Assembly (NCBI GenBank): GCA_016874715.1
Contig: VGTK01000041.1
Span: 1-37,310, forward strand
Direction of reading: 5' to 3'
DNA from: Deltaproteobacteria bacterium
GTDB lineage: Bacteria > Desulfobacterota > Binatia > UBA12015
Length of the DNA stretch: 37,310 nucleotides
Positions within the stretch are counted from its first letter, which is position 1. Every line of letters starts with the position of its first letter. Below are positions 24,763 through 32,681 of this stretch, in pieces. Under the pieces are notes generated by a model that worked only from the letters and a program-made list of their open reading frames with translations, ran no database searches and had not been told where the DNA came from. The translations under genes and the position numbers were made by a program.

Positions 24763-24987
24763 CTAGCCCACGGTGCGCGCCTGCGCGAGCAGGGCGATGC
24801 CGCTACTCGTCGACGAGGAAACCAGCGCCACGTCCTTCACGAAATCGGCGTACTTCCCGTGCGTCACTTCCTTGCAGAGCAGGGTTTGGAGCGCAAGGTC
24901 GCGCTCGTGCCGCGGCAGCGTCGGGTCCTGCGCTTGACGCCGCAGCAGGTCCGGGCCGGCGACGCTGCGCAGCTGGATCTCGCGGAT
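24763..24987 (-). pseudogene. Start-less coding-like fragment upstream of the four-helix protein
   Basis: About 74 codons ending at TAG 24763-24765 have strongly biased third positions and read IREIQLRSVAGPDLLRRQ, DPTLPRHERDLALQTLLCKE, YADFVKDVALVSSSTSSG. Upstream of ~24987 the frame stays open but its codon use no longer looks coding, and no usual start codon falls at that border. Nine bases separate it from the next gene's start. It may be the 3' remnant of a lost gene or a short gene with a non-standard start. No family recognised. Confidence 0.3.
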
Positions 24988-25147
24988 GTTCGATGATCGA
25001 CGCCGCCCGGTCGAACGGCGGGAGCGTACGACGCCCGGGCCGCGGTCGGCCAGGCCTGCCTTCCTGCCCGGTTGCCCTCGACACGTTGCGAATGCAGCCG
25101 ACCCGGTCCATGGCGCCGCAGCGACCTGACGGATAAACACCCCGTCG

Positions 25148-25166
25148 CGGCTCGGGCCGCGAGCCG
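25148..25166 (+). promoter_or_regulatory. Hairpin directly in front of the pheS start
   Basis: CGGCTCG (25148-25154) pairs with CGAGCCG (25160-25166) around GGCCG, ending two bases before the ATG. There is no Shine-Dalgarno sequence apart from it. A GATAAA hexamer at 25132-25137 could be a -10 box, which would put this stem at the 5' tip of the mRNA. It could limit ribosome access, but this is an inference from position only. Confidence 0.4.
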
Positions 25167-25168
25167 TC

Positions 25169-26713
25169 ATGACCGATCTCGCCGACCTTCTCACGACCCT
25201 CCACCCCCTCGAGGCCAAGGTCCTGCGCGCCCTCGACGGCACGGACGCAGCCGCCGGCGAGGCCCGCATCGCCGAGCTCGCCGGCATCCAGGAGGCCCAG
25301 GCCCGCATGGCCAGCGAGTGGCTCCTCGCCAAGGCCGCGGTGGAGGTCGCGAGCGAGGACTCGACCCCCTTCGTCGCCCTCGACGAGACCGGCCAGCAGT
25401 TCGCGAAGGACGCGATCCCCGAGCTCGCGATCCGCCGCAAGCTCGAGCAGGGCCCGGCCGCCATGGCCGACCTCGGCGACGCGAAGGACCTGTCCGCCGC
25501 GATCGGCGCGCTGAAGAAGCAGGGCCTGATCACCGTCGCGCAGGGCAAGTTCACGCTCGCGGAGCAGGCCGACTGGTCGGTGATCGAAGCGGATCAGCAG
25601 CTGGTCGCGAAGCTCGCAGCAAGCCAGCGCTTCTTCGAGAGCGACCTGGCCGCGGCACAGTGGAAGCGCGCGACGGAGCTCGCCGGCAAGGCCGGCAAGG
25701 CGTCGCTCGGGATCAAGCGCGGCGAGCAGAAGCGCCGCACCTTGCAGCTCACCGCCCTCGGCAAGGACCTCGCAGCCCGAGCGGGCGACGTCGCCGACGA
25801 GGTGTCGCAGCTCACCCCCGAGATGCTGCGCGACGGCTCGTGGCGCAACGTCAAGTTCCGCGCCTACAACCTGCAGATCCCGCCACCGCGGAGCACGGGC
25901 GGACGCAGACACCCCTACCGCGAGTTCCTCGACGCCGTGCGCCGCAAGCTGATCTCCTTCGGCTTCGAGGAGATGCGCGGCCCGATCGTCGAGTCGGAGT
26001 TCTGGAACAACGACGCGCTCTTCATGCCGCAGTTCCACCCGGCGCGCGCGATCCACGACGTCTACTTCGTCGAGGGCACGCCGCGCGCGAAGGACCTGCC
26101 GGAGCCGGCGGCGAGCAACGTCGCCGCGGCGCACGAGAACGGCGGCGAGACGGGCTCGATCGGCTGGCGCTACGGCTTCGACCGCGACGCCACGCGCAGG
26201 CTCATCCTCCGCAGCCAGGGCACGGCGCTCTCGGCGAGACAGCTCGGCAAGCTCGGCGACCTGCCGAACCGGCCCGGCAAGTACTTCGCGATCGCGCGCT
26301 GCTTCCGCTTCGACGACGTCGACGCGACGCACGCGCCGGACTTCTTCCAGATCGAGGGCATCGTCCTCGGCGAGGAGGTCCACCTGCGCCACCTGCTCGG
26401 CCTCATGAAGCTCTTCGGTCTCGAGATCGCACGCGCCGAGGAGATGTACTTCACCCCCGGTTACTTCCCGTTCACCGAACCAAGTGTCGAGGCGCACATG
26501 CGCCATCCGAAGATCGGCTGGATGGAGCTCGGCGGCGGCGGCATCTTCCGCCCCGAGGTGACGAAGCCGTTCGGCATCGACGTGCCCGTCATCGCGTGGG
26601 GCCTCGGCCTCGACCGCATGGCGATGGTCGCCCTCGGCATCGACGACATCCGCGATCTCTTCTCGCCCGACCTCGATTTCCTGCGCAGCCGCAAGAGCCC
26701 GATTCTCGGGTAG
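25169..26713 (+). CDS. pheS: Phenylalanyl-tRNA synthetase alpha chain, archaeal/eukaryotic type
   Basis: 514 aa, against ~330-350 aa for the usual bacterial alpha chain. Residues 1-~210 are winged-helix-like modules (LHPLEAKVLRALDGT, LKKQGLITVAQGKFTL) as in archaeal and cytosolic eukaryotic PheRS alpha. The class II core (~230-514) has HPYREFLDAVRRKLISFGFEE, a motif 2 region RCFRFDDVDATHAPDFFQIE as in archaeal and human enzymes, ELGGGGIFRPEV, and motif 3 GLGLDRMAMVALGIDDIRDL. It forms an alpha2-beta2 enzyme with the next gene, 17 bases downstream. Codon use matches its neighbours, so if it was acquired this is old. Catalytic blocks look intact. Confidence 0.95.
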   Translation: MTDLADLLTTLHPLEAKVLRALDGTDAAAGEARIAELAGIQEAQARMASEWLLAKAAVEVASEDSTPFVALDETGQQFAKDAIPELAIRRKLEQGPAAMADLGDAKDLSAAIGALKKQGLITVAQGKFTLAEQADWSVIEADQQLVAKLAASQRFFESDLAAAQWKRATELAGKAGKASLGIKRGEQKRRTLQLTALGKDLAARAGDVADEVSQLTPEMLRDGSWRNVKFRAYNLQIPPPRSTGGRRHPYREFLDAVRRKLISFGFEEMRGPIVESEFWNNDALFMPQFHPARAIHDVYFVEGTPRAKDLPEPAASNVAAAHENGGETGSIGWRYGFDRDATRRLILRSQGTALSARQLGKLGDLPNRPGKYFAIARCFRFDDVDATHAPDFFQIEGIVLGEEVHLRHLLGLMKLFGLEIARAEEMYFTPGYFPFTEPSVEAHMRHPKIGWMELGGGGIFRPEVTKPFGIDVPVIAWGLGLDRMAMVALGIDDIRDLFSPDLDFLRSRKSPILG

Positions 26714-26730
26714 ACGACCGAGCGACGACG

Positions 26731-28428
26731 ATGCCGACGATTCTGGTGGACCTCGACGACTTCTACGCGCTGGTGGGCGACGGCTATCAGCCCGCGCGCA
26801 TCGAGGACGACCTCGAGCTGGTGAAGGGCGAGTTCAAGGGCCCGGACCCGACGACCGGCCGCACGCGCATCGAGCTCAACGACACCAACCGTCCGGACCT
26901 GTGGTCTGCCGCCGGCATCGCGCGGCAGATCCGCGCGCGGCGCCGTGGACAGGTCGAGAGCCACGCCGCGTTCACCGCGGCGCCGGGCGGCAAGAAGATC
27001 GTCGCCGACGCGCGCGGCAAGGACGTCCGGCCGTACGTCGCGGGCTTCATCGCGCGCGGCCCCGCGGTCACCGAGGCGTCGCTCGCCGAGCTGATCCAGT
27101 CGCAGGAGAAGCTCTGCGACGGCTACGGCGCGAAGCGCAAGACGGTCTCCGTCGGCATCTACCGCGCGCAGAAGATCAAGTTCCCCGTCCACTACCGGAT
27201 GGTCGAGCCGAAGAGCGCGAAGTTCGTCCCGCTCGGCATGGACGACGACCTCGACCTGGCGCAGATCCTCGAGCAGCATCCGAAGGGCCGCGAGTACGCG
27301 CACGTCCTCGCCGGCAAGCCGCTCGTGCCGCTGCTGCAGGACGACGCGGGCCAGATCCTCTCGTTCCCGCCGATCATCAACTCGCGCGCCATCGGCGAGG
27401 TCGTCGCGGGCGACGCCGAGCTGTTCGTCGAGGCGACCGGCACCGATCTCCGCAGCGTGCTGCTGGTCGAGAACATCCTCGCGGTCGATCTCGAGGACCG
27501 GGGCTGGACCATCGAGCCGATGGTCGTCGAGTACCCGTTCGACACCCCGTTCGGACGCGAGGTGCGCGCGCCGTACCCGCTGGTCAACGAGGTCGAGGTG
27601 CCGGACGCGGACTTCAACCGCCTGCTCGGCGGTGCGCTGTCCGCGGCCGAGATCGCGAAGGAGCTGAAGGCGTACGGCTGCCACACGGCGCCGGGCAAGG
27701 CCGCGGGCCGGACGCGCGTCGCGACGCAGCCGTACCGGCAGGACTACATGCACCCGGTCGACGCGATCGAGGACCTCGCGGTCGTCGTCGGCGTGAATCG
27801 TCTCGAGCCGGTGTGGCCGGAGCGCTTCACGCCGGGACGTCTCGCGCTCGTGACGCTCGTCGAGGACAAGGCGCGCGAGCTGATGATCGGCCTCGGCTTC
27901 GAGGAGATCATCGCCAACGTCCTGTGCTCGAAGCGCGACGTGACCGAGCGGCTGCACCTCGATGGCGCGCAAGTCGTCGCGATCGAGAACCCGATGAGCG
28001 AGAGCTACGCGGCGCTCCGCCCGACGCTGCTCGCATCGCTGCTCGCGGTGGAGGAGCGCAGTGCGAAGACCGCGTACCCGCACCGGGTCTTCGAGGTCGG
28101 CGAGGCCGTCGTGCGCGATGCCGACCAGAACCACCACAGCCGCACCGAGCCGCTGCTCGGCGCGCTGGTCGCGCACCCCGAGGCGCGCTTCTCCGACCTG
28201 CACTCGGTGCTGAGCTACGTCGCGTTCTACCTCGACGTCACGATCGATCTTCGCCCGCTCGACCGCGGCTGCTTCCTGCCGGGACGCGGCGCCGAGCTGG
28301 TGCTCGACGGCCACGCCGTCGGCATGCTCGGCGAGCTGCACCCCGCGGTGCTCGAGCGCTGGGGCGTGAAGATGCCGGCCTCGTACCTCGAGCTGCGGCT
28401 GGCACCGATCGTCACGGTTCAGGGCTGA
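26731..28428 (+). CDS. pheT: Phenylalanyl-tRNA synthetase beta chain, archaeal/eukaryotic type
   Basis: 565 aa, against ~800 aa in ordinary bacteria: the N-terminal EMAP/tRNA-binding domain and the C-terminal anticodon-binding (FDX-ACB) domain are absent, as in archaeal beta chains. It opens MPTILVDLDDFYALVG. The B1-like part has RIELNDTNRPDLWSAAGIAR. The B3/B4 editing region has SQEKLCDGYGAKRKTVSVGIY and FPPIINSRAIGEV. A B5 part (VPDADFNRLLGG) and the catalytic-like C-terminal part follow (DLAVVVGVNRLEPVWPE, ENPMSESYAALRPTLLASLL, GMLGELHPAVLERWG). It is in one operon with pheS and followed by the double hairpin at 28509-28553. Confidence 0.95.
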   Translation: MPTILVDLDDFYALVGDGYQPARIEDDLELVKGEFKGPDPTTGRTRIELNDTNRPDLWSAAGIARQIRARRRGQVESHAAFTAAPGGKKIVADARGKDVRPYVAGFIARGPAVTEASLAELIQSQEKLCDGYGAKRKTVSVGIYRAQKIKFPVHYRMVEPKSAKFVPLGMDDDLDLAQILEQHPKGREYAHVLAGKPLVPLLQDDAGQILSFPPIINSRAIGEVVAGDAELFVEATGTDLRSVLLVENILAVDLEDRGWTIEPMVVEYPFDTPFGREVRAPYPLVNEVEVPDADFNRLLGGALSAAEIAKELKAYGCHTAPGKAAGRTRVATQPYRQDYMHPVDAIEDLAVVVGVNRLEPVWPERFTPGRLALVTLVEDKARELMIGLGFEEIIANVLCSKRDVTERLHLDGAQVVAIENPMSESYAALRPTLLASLLAVEERSAKTAYPHRVFEVGEAVVRDADQNHHSRTEPLLGALVAHPEARFSDLHSVLSYVAFYLDVTIDLRPLDRGCFLPGRGAELVLDGHAVGMLGELHPAVLERWGVKMPASYLELRLAPIVTVQG

Positions 28429-28450
28429 GCGGCACCGACTCCCGCGCGCA

Positions 28451-28492
28451 GCACGGGCCGAGCGGCAGCGAGCACGAACCGAGCGACAGCGA
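28451..28492 (+). repeat. Two-copy 21-bp tandem repeat after pheT
   Basis: Copies at 28451-28471 and 28472-28492 match at 18 of 21 positions (core CCGAGCGRCAGCGA), and a partial third begins after them. The repeat lies between the pheT stop and the double hairpin and is not in a gene. Confidence 0.7.
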
Positions 28493-28508
28493 GCGCGGGG
28501 AGTGGGGC

Positions 28509-28553
28509 CCCGACGGGCTTCGCCCGTCGGGCCGAGGGGGCGCGTGCCCCCTC
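28509..28553. terminator. Tandem double hairpin between convergent pheT and the metallo-hydrolase gene
   Basis: First stem CCCGACGGGC (28509-28518) with GCCCGTCGGG (28522-28531), loop TTC. Second stem GAGGGGGC (28534-28541) with GCCCCCTC (28546-28553), loop GCGT. The pair fills the gap before the stop of the minus-strand gene at 28560. It is most simply a two-way transcription terminator. Confidence 0.7.
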
Positions 28554-28559
28554 GTGGGA

Positions 28560-29621
28560 CTAAAACGGACGCGTCTCGCCGATCTTCAGCAGGTAGACGT
28601 CCTCGGGTGCGATCGCGCCAGCGGCGGCGGCCTCCATCAGGCGCCGCGGCGGCTCGTCGGGCGACTCGTCGCTGAGATCGAACGTCCCGTAGTGCACCGG
28701 CACGATGCGGCGCGCCTGCACGTCGCGGCTCGCCTGCAGCGCCTCCTCGGGGCTCATGTGCCAGTGCTGCATCATCTCGACCGGCGCGTAGGCGCCGATC
28801 GGCATCGCGGCGAGGTCGAACGGCCCGTGTGCGGCACCGATCTCGGCGAAGCCGGGGAAGTAGCCGGTGTCGCCGGCGAAGAAGAAGCGGTGCTCCGGGC
28901 CGCGCACCGCGTACGAGCTCCACAGGGTCACGCGACGGTCGAGGAGGCCGCGTCCGCTCCAGTGCTGCGCCGGCAGGCAGACGACGCGCAGCCCGGCGAT
29001 CTCGACCGAGCCGCCCCAGTCGAGCTCGACGAGGTTCGACACGCCGGCCCCGCGCAGCGTGGCCGCGTTCTCGAGTGGCACCACGAACAGCGTGTGCGGG
29101 TCACGCTGCGCGAGACGCGCGAGCGTGTCGACGTCGAGGTGGTCGTAGTGGTCGTGCGACACCAGAACGAAGTCGATCGGCGGCAGGTCTTCGATCCGCA
29201 GGCCGGGTGGCTGCGCGCGCTTCGGGCCCGTGAAGCCGACCGGGCTCGCGCGCTCCGACCAGATCGGATCGGTGAGGAAGCTCGCGTGGTCCATCTGCAC
29301 GAGCAGCGTCGCGTGCCCGACCCAGGTGACCGTCGGCACGCTGTGGCGCGCGTTCTCGCGCAGGAACGAGCCGTCGTTCGCGACCGTCGCCGGGTGTCCG
29401 CTCCGCCCGGTGAGCATCGAGCCGATGCGGCGCGCCAAGAACGGCAGCGTGACCGTAGGGTCGGCGAACCCGAGCTCGCCTGCACCGTTGAGAAACCTGC
29501 CGCCGGCGTCGCGCCTTGCTCCCTCGATCGCCATCGCACCTCCGCTTGGAAGTGCTCCGTACACTGCGAGCGCCACGACGGCGAGGGCGATGCGCGCTCG
29601 CGCACCCGGACGTCCGATCAT
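28560..29621 (-). CDS. NAPE-PLD/RomA-like metallo-beta-lactamase-fold hydrolase
   Basis: 353 aa from ATG 29621, giving a signal-anchor MIGRPGARARIALAVVALAV. The body has the family order HATLLVQMDHASFLTDPIWS, GPKRAQPPGLRIEDLPPIDF, the metal motif SHDHYDHLD (HXHXDH), CLPAQHWSGRG, FFAGDTGYF, HWHMSPEEALQ and a final VPVHYGTFDLSDE. This is the zinc-dependent MBL branch of NAPE-type phospholipase D and bacterial RomA/UlaG-like proteins. It probably acts on a phospholipid or other phosphodiester in the periplasm or outer membrane; the substrate is unknown. Two further in-frame ATGs (29651, 29681) lie in 30-bp repeats, and a fourth ATG (29765) is possible, so the start is uncertain. Confidence 0.85.
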   Translation of the reverse strand: MIGRPGARARIALAVVALAVYGALPSGGAMAIEGARRDAGGRFLNGAGELGFADPTVTLPFLARRIGSMLTGRSGHPATVANDGSFLRENARHSVPTVTWVGHATLLVQMDHASFLTDPIWSERASPVGFTGPKRAQPPGLRIEDLPPIDFVLVSHDHYDHLDVDTLARLAQRDPHTLFVVPLENAATLRGAGVSNLVELDWGGSVEIAGLRVVCLPAQHWSGRGLLDRRVTLWSSYAVRGPEHRFFFAGDTGYFPGFAEIGAAHGPFDLAAMPIGAYAPVEMMQHWHMSPEEALQASRDVQARRIVPVHYGTFDLSDESPDEPPRRLMEAAAAGAIAPEDVYLLKIGETRPF

Positions 29622-29700
29622 CGTGCCGCCGCGACGGGGACGTCCGATCATCGTGCCGCCGCGACGGGGACGTCCGATCATCGTGCCGCCGCGACGGGAC
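29611..29700. repeat. Three tandem 30-bp repeats covering the start of the metallo-hydrolase gene
   Basis: Copies at 29611-29640, 29641-29670 and 29671-29700 are identical except for the very last base. On the minus strand each holds GGCGGCACG then ATGATCGG, so each carries a complete candidate start region. The unit is a multiple of three, so all three ATGs are in frame (MIGRPRRGGT repeated). Confidence 0.95.
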
Positions 29701-29847
29701 CGGGAGCGCCGGCGCGCTGCGCCTGTCGCGTGACGCGCCGGTCGCCATGCCCGGTACGCTAGCATTCCCGACCGGAGAGGTGCAGCGGGTCTCCCGCGGC
29801 GCCCCGTTCCGGACAACCCTCCGGGGCCCGCTCCGTGGACGCACACC

Positions 29848-30183
29848 TCAGTCGCAGTCGCCGTGGTGGTGCTTCCAGCGATGCTTCCGCCAGTGCTTGC
29901 CGGGGTGACCGGCGTACACCGGGCCGCCGTAGACTCGGCCGCGGTAGGCCGGCGCACGGTACACCACCTGCGGCTGGGGCGCGTACACCACCTGTGGCGG
30001 CGGCGCATACACCACCGGCGGCCCGACGACGACCGGCAGCGGCGGCGGTGCGAAGACGACGCTCGGGAAGGGCAGGCCGATCCCGATCGCGACGCTCACG
30101 CCCGCGTGGGTCGTTCGCGGCGTCGCGATCAGCGCGAGAGCGAGGCTCAGCGCGGCGGTGGTTCCGATCAGCAGCTTTCTCAT
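29848..30183 (-). CDS. Small secreted Pro/Val/Tyr-rich protein with His-rich tail
   Basis: 111 aa from ATG 30183. Signal peptide MRKLLIGTTAALSLALAL ending near THAG. Then GVSVAIGIGLPFPSVVF, a repetitive middle with PPPLPVVVGPPVVYAPPPQV and further VVYAP/VVYRAP units, a Tyr/Gly stretch, and the tail HPGKHWRKHRWKHHHGDCD. Such PVVYAPP-repeat proteins are common in the envelope of proteobacteria and have no established function. The His cluster could bind metal ions (inference). Confidence 0.75.
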   Translation of the reverse strand: MRKLLIGTTAALSLALALIATPRTTHAGVSVAIGIGLPFPSVVFAPPPLPVVVGPPVVYAPPPQVVYAPQPQVVYRAPAYRGRVYGGPVYAGHPGKHWRKHRWKHHHGDCD

Positions 30184-30241
30184 GCCGCTGAGAACAGCGC
30201 ACCGAGGCGAAGGTTGCGCGGCCGCGCGCGGACTTTCGCGG

Positions 30242-31456
30242 CTACACCACGCCGTCCTTCTGCAGCGGATCGATCTCCGCGTCGCCCATGCCGAGCAGCT
30301 CGGCCAGGATCGCGCGCGCGTGCTCGCCGAGCTTCGGTGGCGGCGCGAGCGGCGGCAGCTCCGCCGCGGTGCTGCCGGGATCGCGCAGCTGGATCGGGCT
30401 GCCGAGCACGCGAACCTCCCCCCAGCCCTCGTACGTCACGCGGCGGAGCAGCCCCTGCTCCTCGTTGTACGGATCGTCGACCGCCTCGCCGAGCGTGCGC
30501 ACCGGGGCACACGGGATGCCGGCGCCGGAGAGCTGCGCGATCGCGGTCTGGCGCCCGAGCGCACACGACCAGTCGCGAACGCGCGCGTCGATCTCGTCGC
30601 GGCGCGCGGCGCGCTGCGGGCCCTTCGCGAGGGTCTCGTCGGCGAGCAGCACGTCGTCGCCGATCGCCGTGCAGAACTGTCGCCAGTGGGCATCGGTGAC
30701 GCACATGATCGCGATCCAGTGGCCGTCGCTCGTGGGGTAGATCCCGTACGGGCTCGATCCCGGCACCGAGTGACGGTTGCCGGTGCGGCCGACGTCGAGG
30801 CCCTTCTCCAGGTACGGCGACGAGTACGCCATGAGCGCGGGGAAGGTCGCGTCGAGCATCGGCATCTCGACCGCGCGCCCGCGCCCCGTGCGCTCGCGCT
30901 CCCGCAGCGCCAGCAGGATCGCGCCGAACAGGTGAACCGAGCCCAGCATGTCGCAGAGCGTGGCGCCCGCCTTCACCGGCGGCTGGTCGGGAAAGCCGGT
31001 GATCGACATGTGCCCGGAGATCGCCTGCACGGTGAAGTCCATCGCGCCGAACTGCTCGTAGACGCTGCCGTTCCGGTAGCCGCGTCCCGAGGCGAGGATC
31101 ACGCGCGGGTTGCGCGCCGCGAGGACGTCGTACGCGAGGTCGAGTGAGGCGAGAACGCTCGCGTCGCGGAAGTTCTCGAGCACGACGTCGGCGTGCTCGA
31201 CGAGGCGCAGGAAGATCTCGCGTCCGCGCGGGTCCTTGAGATCGAGCGTCATGCCGCGCTTGCCGGCATTCAGCATCAGGAACGAGTAGCTGGCACCTCC
31301 CGGTGAGATCGCGGCGCGCCGCACGATCTCGCCGCCCGGTGGCTCGATCTTGATGACGTCCGCGCCCTGCGCCGCGAGCAGCATCCCGCAGTAGGGGCCG
31401 TTGTAGACCTGGCCGAGGTCGAGCACGCGGACGTCGTCGAGCGGGCGTGGCGGCAT
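30242..31456 (-). CDS. CaiB/BaiF-type (family III) CoA transferase
   Basis: 404 aa from ATG 31456 with a strong GGGAGGAG upstream (minus strand, 31459-31466). Family III enzymes move CoA between acids through an aspartyl-CoA thioester. The N terminus LDDVRVLDLGQVYNGPYCGMLLAAQGADVIKIEPP is cut here by its motifs: DLGQVYNGP, GADVIKIEPPGG, then NAGKRGMTLDLK and VVLENFR. The catalytic Asp is in GATLCDMLGSVH (Asp169, the same number as in formyl-CoA transferase). The C-terminal PCAPVRTLGEAVDDP is normal. It is the last gene of a four-gene operon with an acyl-CoA dehydrogenase, so it probably activates or recycles a carboxylic acid; the substrate is unknown. Confidence 0.92.
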   Translation of the reverse strand: MPPRPLDDVRVLDLGQVYNGPYCGMLLAAQGADVIKIEPPGGEIVRRAAISPGGASYSFLMLNAGKRGMTLDLKDPRGREIFLRLVEHADVVLENFRDASVLASLDLAYDVLAARNPRVILASGRGYRNGSVYEQFGAMDFTVQAISGHMSITGFPDQPPVKAGATLCDMLGSVHLFGAILLALRERERTGRGRAVEMPMLDATFPALMAYSSPYLEKGLDVGRTGNRHSVPGSSPYGIYPTSDGHWIAIMCVTDAHWRQFCTAIGDDVLLADETLAKGPQRAARRDEIDARVRDWSCALGRQTAIAQLSGAGIPCAPVRTLGEAVDDPYNEEQGLLRRVTYEGWGEVRVLGSPIQLRDPGSTAAELPPLAPPPKLGEHARAILAELLGMGDAEIDPLQKDGVV

Positions 31457-31466
31457 GGCTCCTCCC

Positions 31467-32669
31467 TCAGCGGCGCTCGAGGCGCGTGATCTCGGGCGAC
31501 ACCAGCGCGATCGTGAGCGCCATCACGGCGACGATCCCACCGCCGATGGACAGCGCATGCGTGATGCCGATCCGGTCGCCGAGCGCGCCCAGAATCCAGG
31601 CGCCGAGTGTCGGTAGGCCGAACAGCGACACCGTCATCATGCTCATCACGCGCGCGCGCATCTCGTCGGCGACGGTGATCTGGATCAGCGTGTTCAGGCT
31701 CGCGATGCAGACGATCATCGCGAAGCCCGCGCACGCGAGCACGCTGGCCGCGGCGACGAACGTCGTGACGTTGCCCAGCACGATCAGCAGGAGGCCGAAC
31801 ACCCCCGAGCAGCTCACGACGAGCAGGCCCTTGCGGCGGACGTCGCCCGCGTACGCGAGTGCGAGGCCGCCCGCCACCGCACCCGCACCGACCGCCGAGA
31901 ACAGCAGCGTGAAGCCGGTCGCCTCGAGGTGCAGGACGTCGCGGGCGACGGCCGGCATGAGCACGATGTACGGGAAGCCGAACAGGCTCATCGTGATGCA
32001 CAGCACGAGCAGCGCGCGGATCAGCGGGTGTCGCCGCGCGTAGTCGATCCCGGCGCGCAGCACGTGCCCGATGCGCGGCTGCGTCGCCACCTGGCGGCGC
32101 GGCATGTCGAGCGCCAGTGCCGCCCCGAACATGACGAGAAAGCTCGCGCCGTTGAGCGCGAAGCACCAGCCGACGCCGCCGGACGTCATCACGAAGCCGC
32201 CGATCACCGGGCCGATGATGCGCGCCACGTTGAACGAGATCGAGTTCAGCGAGATCGCCGTCATGAGGATCGCGGGCGGAACGGTCGACGGCAGCACCGC
32301 CTGGAACACCGGCATGAAGAACGCGGTCGCCGTTCCCGAGACGACGGAGATCAGCATGATCATCCAGATCCGGACGACGCCGGTGAGGGTGAGCGCGGCG
32401 AGCGCGGCTCCGCAGAGGGTGAACACCAGCGAGCAGGTGCACAGCAGGCGGCGGCGGTCTGCGTGCTCGATGATCGCGCCACCCACGAGGCCGAGGAGCA
32501 GAGTCGGCACGGCGGCGGCGAAGCCGACACGCCCGAGCCACGACGCGGAGCTCGTCAGGCTGTAGATCAGCCAGCCCATCGCGACCGACTGCATCCAGAT
32601 GCCGACGTTGGCGACGAACGATCCGGTCCAGAGGAGAGCGAAGTTGCGCGAGCGGAACGCGTCGAACAA
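31467..32669 (-). CDS. MFS exporter (MFS_3/EntS-like)
   Basis: 400 aa, about twelve membrane segments. It begins FDAFRSRNFALLWTGSFVANVGIWM, the usual opening of the MFS_3 group (EntS and multidrug-type exporters), with GAIIEHADRRRLL in the helix 2-3 loop and SLNTLIQITVADEMRARVMSM in the second half. The only usable start is TTG 32669: an in-frame stop lies five codons upstream, which is also the stop of the preceding gene. The gap to that gene is 12 bases and to the CaiB gene 10 bases, so it is inside the operon. Confidence 0.88.
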   Translation of the reverse strand: MFDAFRSRNFALLWTGSFVANVGIWMQSVAMGWLIYSLTSSASWLGRVGFAAAVPTLLLGLVGGAIIEHADRRRLLCTCSLVFTLCGAALAALTLTGVVRIWMIMLISVVSGTATAFFMPVFQAVLPSTVPPAILMTAISLNSISFNVARIIGPVIGGFVMTSGGVGWCFALNGASFLVMFGAALALDMPRRQVATQPRIGHVLRAGIDYARRHPLIRALLVLCITMSLFGFPYIVLMPAVARDVLHLEATGFTLLFSAVGAGAVAGGLALAYAGDVRRKGLLVVSCSGVFGLLLIVLGNVTTFVAAASVLACAGFAMIVCIASLNTLIQITVADEMRARVMSMMTVSLFGLPTLGAWILGALGDRIGITHALSIGGGIVAVMALTIALVSPEITRLERR

Positions 32670-32681
32670 CGGACGACCCGC

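Noticed and set aside
29622..29765. Metallo-hydrolase start at ATG 29765, making the 30-bp repeats coding
   Set aside because: It would place a 48-residue Arg/Gly-rich stretch before a normal signal anchor. It remains possible, but 29621 is the better start.
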